Source: Phenylobacterium sp. | Lineage (GTDB): Bacteria > Pseudomonadota > Alphaproteobacteria > Caulobacterales > Caulobacteraceae | Reading direction: 5' to 3' | DNA length: 64,000 nt | NCBI GenBank assembly: GCA_017991675.1 | Contig: JAGOQB010000007.1 | Coordinates: forward strand, 62,001 to 126,000 | Shown: piece after piece, positions 60,946 through 64,000 of the stretch | Layout: every line of letters begins with the position of its first letter | Position numbering within the stretch: the stretch's first letter is position 1 | Notes under the pieces: model-generated | The model's database searches: none | What the model saw: the letters and a program-made list of their open reading frames with translations, nothing else | What the model was told of the DNA's origin: nothing | Made by a program: the position numbers and the translations under genes

Positions 60946-63900
60946 CGGATATCTCCTTGTCTGGAAGCGGGTGGGAAGGGCGTGTGCGAGGATCTGCGGC
61001 GGAGCAGCAGATAGCCGGCCGGGATGACCAGCATGGAGAGCAAAGGGGCGGTGAGCATGCCACCGATCATCGGGGCGGCGATCCGGCTCATGACCTCTGA
61101 GCCGGCGCCATGCCCGATCAAGATCGGGGCGAGGCCGGCGAGGATCACCGCCACGGTCATGGCCTTGGGGCGTACCCGCAGCAGGGCCCCTTCGCGGACG
61201 GCGGCTTTGACCTGGTCAGGGGAGGGATGCTCGCCCCGGTCTTTCAGCGCATCCTTCAGATAGATCAGCATCACGACGCCGAACTCGGCGGCGACGCCGG
61301 CGAGCGCGATGAGGCCCACGCCTGTAGCCACCGACTGGTGATAGCCGAGCAGATAGAGCGCCCAAATGCCGCCTGTGAGCGCGAAGGGCAGGGTCGCCAT
61401 GATCAGGGCCGCCTCGTCGAAGCGCCGGAAGATCACATAGAGCAGGACGAAGATGATCAGGAGCGTCGCCGGCACGACAAGCTTCAGCCGTTCGACCGCC
61501 CGCTGCAGATATTCGAACTGGCCCGAATAGGCGATTGAGACGCCGGGCGAGAGCTTCACGTCCTTGGCGACGGCGTCCCGCAGGTCGGCGACGACGGAGG
61601 TCAGGTCGCGGTCTCGCACATCGATATAGACCCAGGTCGAGAGCCGGCCGTTCTCGGTCTTGAGCATCGGCGGTCCGTCGGCGATTTCGATCCTTGCCAC
61701 CGTCCCGAGCGTGATCTGCTGCCCGGCCGGAGTGAGGACCGGTAGGTTGCGCAGCCCCTCCAGGCTGTCGCGGCTCTCGCGCGGATAGCGGACATTGATC
61801 GGATAGCGGGCTAGGCCCTCGACGGTCTGGCCGACAGTCTCGCCGCCGATGGCGCCGGCGACGATCTCCTGTACGTCGGCGATGTTGAGCCCGAAGCGGG
61901 CCGCGGCGGCGCGGTCGATGTCGACATCGACATAGCGCCCGCCGGTCAGCCGTTCGGCCAGGGCCGAGCTGACGCCGGGAACACTCTTGGCGGTCGTCTC
62001 CACCTCGCGGGCGATGCGGTCGAGCTCGGCGAGGTTAGCGCCCGAGACCTTCACCCCGATCGGGCTCTTGATGCCGGTCGCCAGCATGTCGATGCGGTTG
62101 CGGATCGGCGGAACCCAGACATTGGCCAGGCCCGGGACCTTCACCGCACGGTCCAGCTCTTCGACCAGCTTGTCGGGCGTCATGCCGGGCCGCCACTCGC
62201 TGCGCGGCTTGAACTGGATGGTGGTCTCGAACATCTCCAGCGGCGCGGGGTCGGTGGCGCTCTCGGCGCGGCCGGCCTTGCCGAATACGGTCTTCACCTC
62301 CGGCACGGTCTTGATCAGCCGGTCGGTCTGCTGCAGCAGCTCGCCGGCCTTTTGCGCCGAGAGCCCGGGCAGGGCCGAGGGCATGTAGAGCAGGTCGCCC
62401 TCGTCCATGGCCGGAATGAACTCGCCGCCAAGCCGGCTGAGCGGCCAGGCCGTGGTGGCGAAGACCAATGCAGCGATGATCAGGGTGGTCCGCGGACGGT
62501 CCATCACCCAGTCCAGGGCCGGCTTGTAGGCGGCGGTCAGCCACCGGTTCAGGGCGTTGTCGCTTTCGCGCGGGATGCGGCCGCGGATCAGGTAGCCCAT
62601 CAGCACCGGGACCACGGTCACCGACAGGATCGCTGCTCCAGCCATGGCGTAGGTCTTCGTGAAGGCCAGCGGCGAGAAGAGGCGGCCTTCCTGCCCCTGG
62701 AGCGTGAAGACCGGCACGAACGAGAGGGTGATGATCACTAGGCTGAAGAACAGGGCCGGGCCGACCTCGGCCGCGGCGTCGGTGATGACCCGCCAACGGG
62801 TTTCGCCCTCGAGCGGCTGGCCGGGGTGTTCCTCCTCCCAGCGCTCGATCTTCTTGTGGGCGTTCTCGATCATCACCACGGCGGCGTCGACCATAGCCCC
62901 GATGGCGATGGCGATGCCGCCCAGCGACATGATGTTGGCGTTGACGCCCTGGGCGCGCATGACGATCAGCGCGAACAGCACGCCCAGCGGCAGGGTCAGG
63001 ATCGCCACCAGCGCCGATCGCGCGTGCCAAAGGAAGATTGCGCAGACCAAGGCGACGACCACGAACTCCTCGACCAGCTTCTCGCGCAGATTGGCGATCG
63101 CCCGGTCGATGAGCTGGGATCGGTCATAGGTGGTCACAACCTCGACGCCGGGCGGCAGACTCTTCTTCAGGTCCGCGAACTTGGCCTTCACGGCGGCGAT
63201 GGTCTCCCGCGCGTTCTTGCCCGAACGCAGGATCACCACGCCGCCGGCGACCTCGCCCTGGCCGTTCAGTTCGGCCAGGCCGCGGCGCATCTCCGGACCG
63301 AGCTGGACGATGGCCACGTCGCCCAGCCGCACCGGCACGCCCCCGGCGGCGGTCTTCAGCGGAATGGCCCGGAAGTCGTCGAGGCTGGTGAGATAGCCGG
63401 AGGCGCGGACCATGTACTCGGCCTCGGCCAGCTCCAGCACCGAGCCGCCGGTCTCGCTGTTGGCCCGCTGTATCGCCTCTACGGCCTGGCGGTGGGTGAT
63501 GCCGTAGGCGGCGAGCTTCACCGGGTCGAGCACGACCTGGTACTGCTTGACCATGCCGCCGATGCTGGCGACCTCCGCCACGCCCGGCAGGCTCTTCAGC
63601 TCATAGCGCAGGAACCAGTCCTGCAGGGACCGCAACTCCGACAGGTCATGGCGGCCGGTGCGGTCGACCAGGGCGTATTCGTAGACCCAGCCGACCCCGG
63701 TGGCGTCCGGCCCCAGCGCCGGCTTGGCCGCTTCCGGCAAGCGGGCCTGGACCTGGTTCAGGTACTCCAGCACCCGCGAGCGGGCCCAGTAGAGGTCGGT
63801 CCCGTCCTCGAAGATCACATAGACGAAGCTGTCGCCGAAGAACGAGTAGCCGCGGACGGTCCTGGCGCCCGGTACCGAGAGCATCGTAGTGGTCAGCGGA

Positions 63901-64000
63901 TAGGTGACTTGGTTCTCGACGATCTGCGGCGCCTGGCCGGGATAGGGGGTGCGGATGATCACCTGCACGTCGGATAGGTCGGGCAGGGCGTCGACTGGTG
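60942..64000 (-). CDS. cusA: CusA-type Cu/Ag RND efflux pump, N-terminus cut by window edge
   Basis: The frame is open to the right edge; the reading upstream of 63968 gives [20 protein letters not shown], the usual CusA start, so only about the first 40 residues are missing. The visible 1019 residues cover both porter domains. The relay segment [22 protein letters not shown] is the HME-4 (monovalent metal) pattern, unlike the DFG pattern of the two CzcA pumps. It exports Cu(I) or Ag(I) from the periplasm through a CusBC-like partner, probably encoded upstream. Confidence 0.93.
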   Translation of the reverse strand, partial: PVDALPDLSDVQVIIRTPYPGQAPQIVENQVTYPLTTTMLSVPGARTVRGYSFFGDSFVYVIFEDGTDLYWARSRVLEYLNQVQARLPEAAKPALGPDATGVGWVYEYALVDRTGRHDLSELRSLQDWFLRYELKSLPGVAEVASIGGMVKQYQVVLDPVKLAAYGITHRQAVEAIQRANSETGGSVLELAEAEYMVRASGYLTSLDDFRAIPLKTAAGGVPVRLGDVAIVQLGPEMRRGLAELNGQGEVAGGVVILRSGKNARETIAAVKAKFADLKKSLPPGVEVVTTYDRSQLIDRAIANLREKLVEEFVVVALVCAIFLWHARSALVAILTLPLGVLFALIVMRAQGVNANIMSLGGIAIAIGAMVDAAVVMIENAHKKIERWEEEHPGQPLEGETRWRVITDAAAEVGPALFFSLVIITLSFVPVFTLQGQEGRLFSPLAFTKTYAMAGAAILSVTVVPVLMGYLIRGRIPRESDNALNRWLTAAYKPALDWVMDRPRTTLIIAALVFATTAWPLSRLGGEFIPAMDEGDLLYMPSALPGLSAQKAGELLQQTDRLIKTVPEVKTVFGKAGRAESATDPAPLEMFETTIQFKPRSEWRPGMTPDKLVEELDRAVKVPGLANVWVPPIRNRIDMLATGIKSPIGVKVSGANLAELDRIAREVETTAKSVPGVSSALAERLTGGRYVDVDIDRAAAARFGLNIADVQEIVAGAIGGETVGQTVEGLARYPINVRYPRESRDSLEGLRNLPVLTPAGQQITLGTVARIEIADGPPMLKTENGRLSTWVYIDVRDRDLTSVVADLRDAVAKDVKLSPGVSIAYSGQFEYLQRAVERLKLVVPATLLIIFVLLYVIFRRFDEAALIMATLPFALTGGIWALYLLGYHQSVATGVGLIALAGVAAEFGVVMLIYLKDALKDRGEHPSPDQVKAAVREGALLRVRPKAMTVAVILAGLAPILIGHGAGSEVMSRIAAPMIGGMLTAPLLSMLVIPAGYLLLRRRSSHTPFPPASRQGDIR

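Noticed and set aside
62826-63977. Plus-strand frame of 383 codons over cusA
   Set aside because: It is antisense to a well-conserved RND pump, with His/Asp/Gly bias only.
1-64000. tRNA, rRNA or CRISPR array
   Set aside because: I saw no cloverleaf-like gene with a CCA or T-loop signature, no rRNA stretch and no regularly spaced repeat. Short tRNAs could still have been missed by eye.

Overview
The window is high-GC DNA with densely packed, often 4-base-overlapping genes. Gene content (VirB-type conjugation locus, a FecI/FecR/TonB-receptor-linked lasso peptide cluster with an isopeptidase, and paired CzcCBA operons) suggests an alphaproteobacterium of the Caulobacterales (Caulobacter, Phenylobacterium, Brevundimonas or Asticcacaulis type). 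This is inferred from gene content and style; no rRNA or tRNA was seen. The stretch reads as a mobile or genomic-island segment: conjugation genes at the left, accessory cargo in the middle, and a large metal-resistance block at the right.

Layout. (1) 1-9.4 kb, minus strand: a type IV secretion operon in the order virB1-B2-B3-B4-B5-small lipoprotein-B6-B7-B8-B9-B10-B11 and the start of virD4, preceded by LuxR-type and XRE regulators (9.5-10.3 kb). (2) 10.5-21 kb: a lasso peptide system. It holds a GntR regulator, a 41-codon precursor gene at 11326-11451 (predicted core GYPDGEFIELAGDRYDEV), an 11-bp hairpin, the B protease and the C cyclase on the plus strand. A convergent block follows with a secreted S9 isopeptidase, an STN-containing TonB-dependent receptor, FecR and a FecI-type sigma factor. 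No ABC exporter is seen. (3) 21-27.5 kb: small Cys-rich proteins, a double cold-shock protein, and a group of poorly known genes (Rx4H HEPN-like protein, DUF2971 protein, small membrane protein, fused nucleotidyltransferase-HEPN protein) that looks like stress or defence cargo. (4) 27.5-64 kb: metal and sulfur resistance. It contains DUF3703, an HMA chaperone, ZntA, Fur/Zur-like and MerR regulators; two czcCBA operons, each led by a small CzcI-like gene; a CaCA exchanger, DUF411, DUF190 and M23 genes; a CzcP-like SPC-motif ATPase; a rhodanese/ArsR/persulfide-dioxygenase set; a methyltransferase cut off by an IS5-family insertion from an araC-zntA operon; a divergent FTR1-type permease (pbrT-like); and a CusF/CusA copper efflux pair running off the right edge.

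How it works together (inference). Lasso A, B and C would make a threaded peptide. The TonB receptor with its STN domain could bind it, signal through FecR to FecI and import it, and the isopeptidase would open the ring in the periplasm. In the metal block, P1B ATPases would move Zn/Cd/Pb/Co from cytoplasm to periplasm and the CzcCBA/CusA pumps out of the cell. The DNA shows shared control sites. Two zntA-type genes carry the same MerR-style TTGATC-N19-TAC promoter. Three CzcI-like genes carry an identical-spacing element (RTAACGYRTTCCC-N18-TATAG) that puts the predicted transcript start almost on the start codon.
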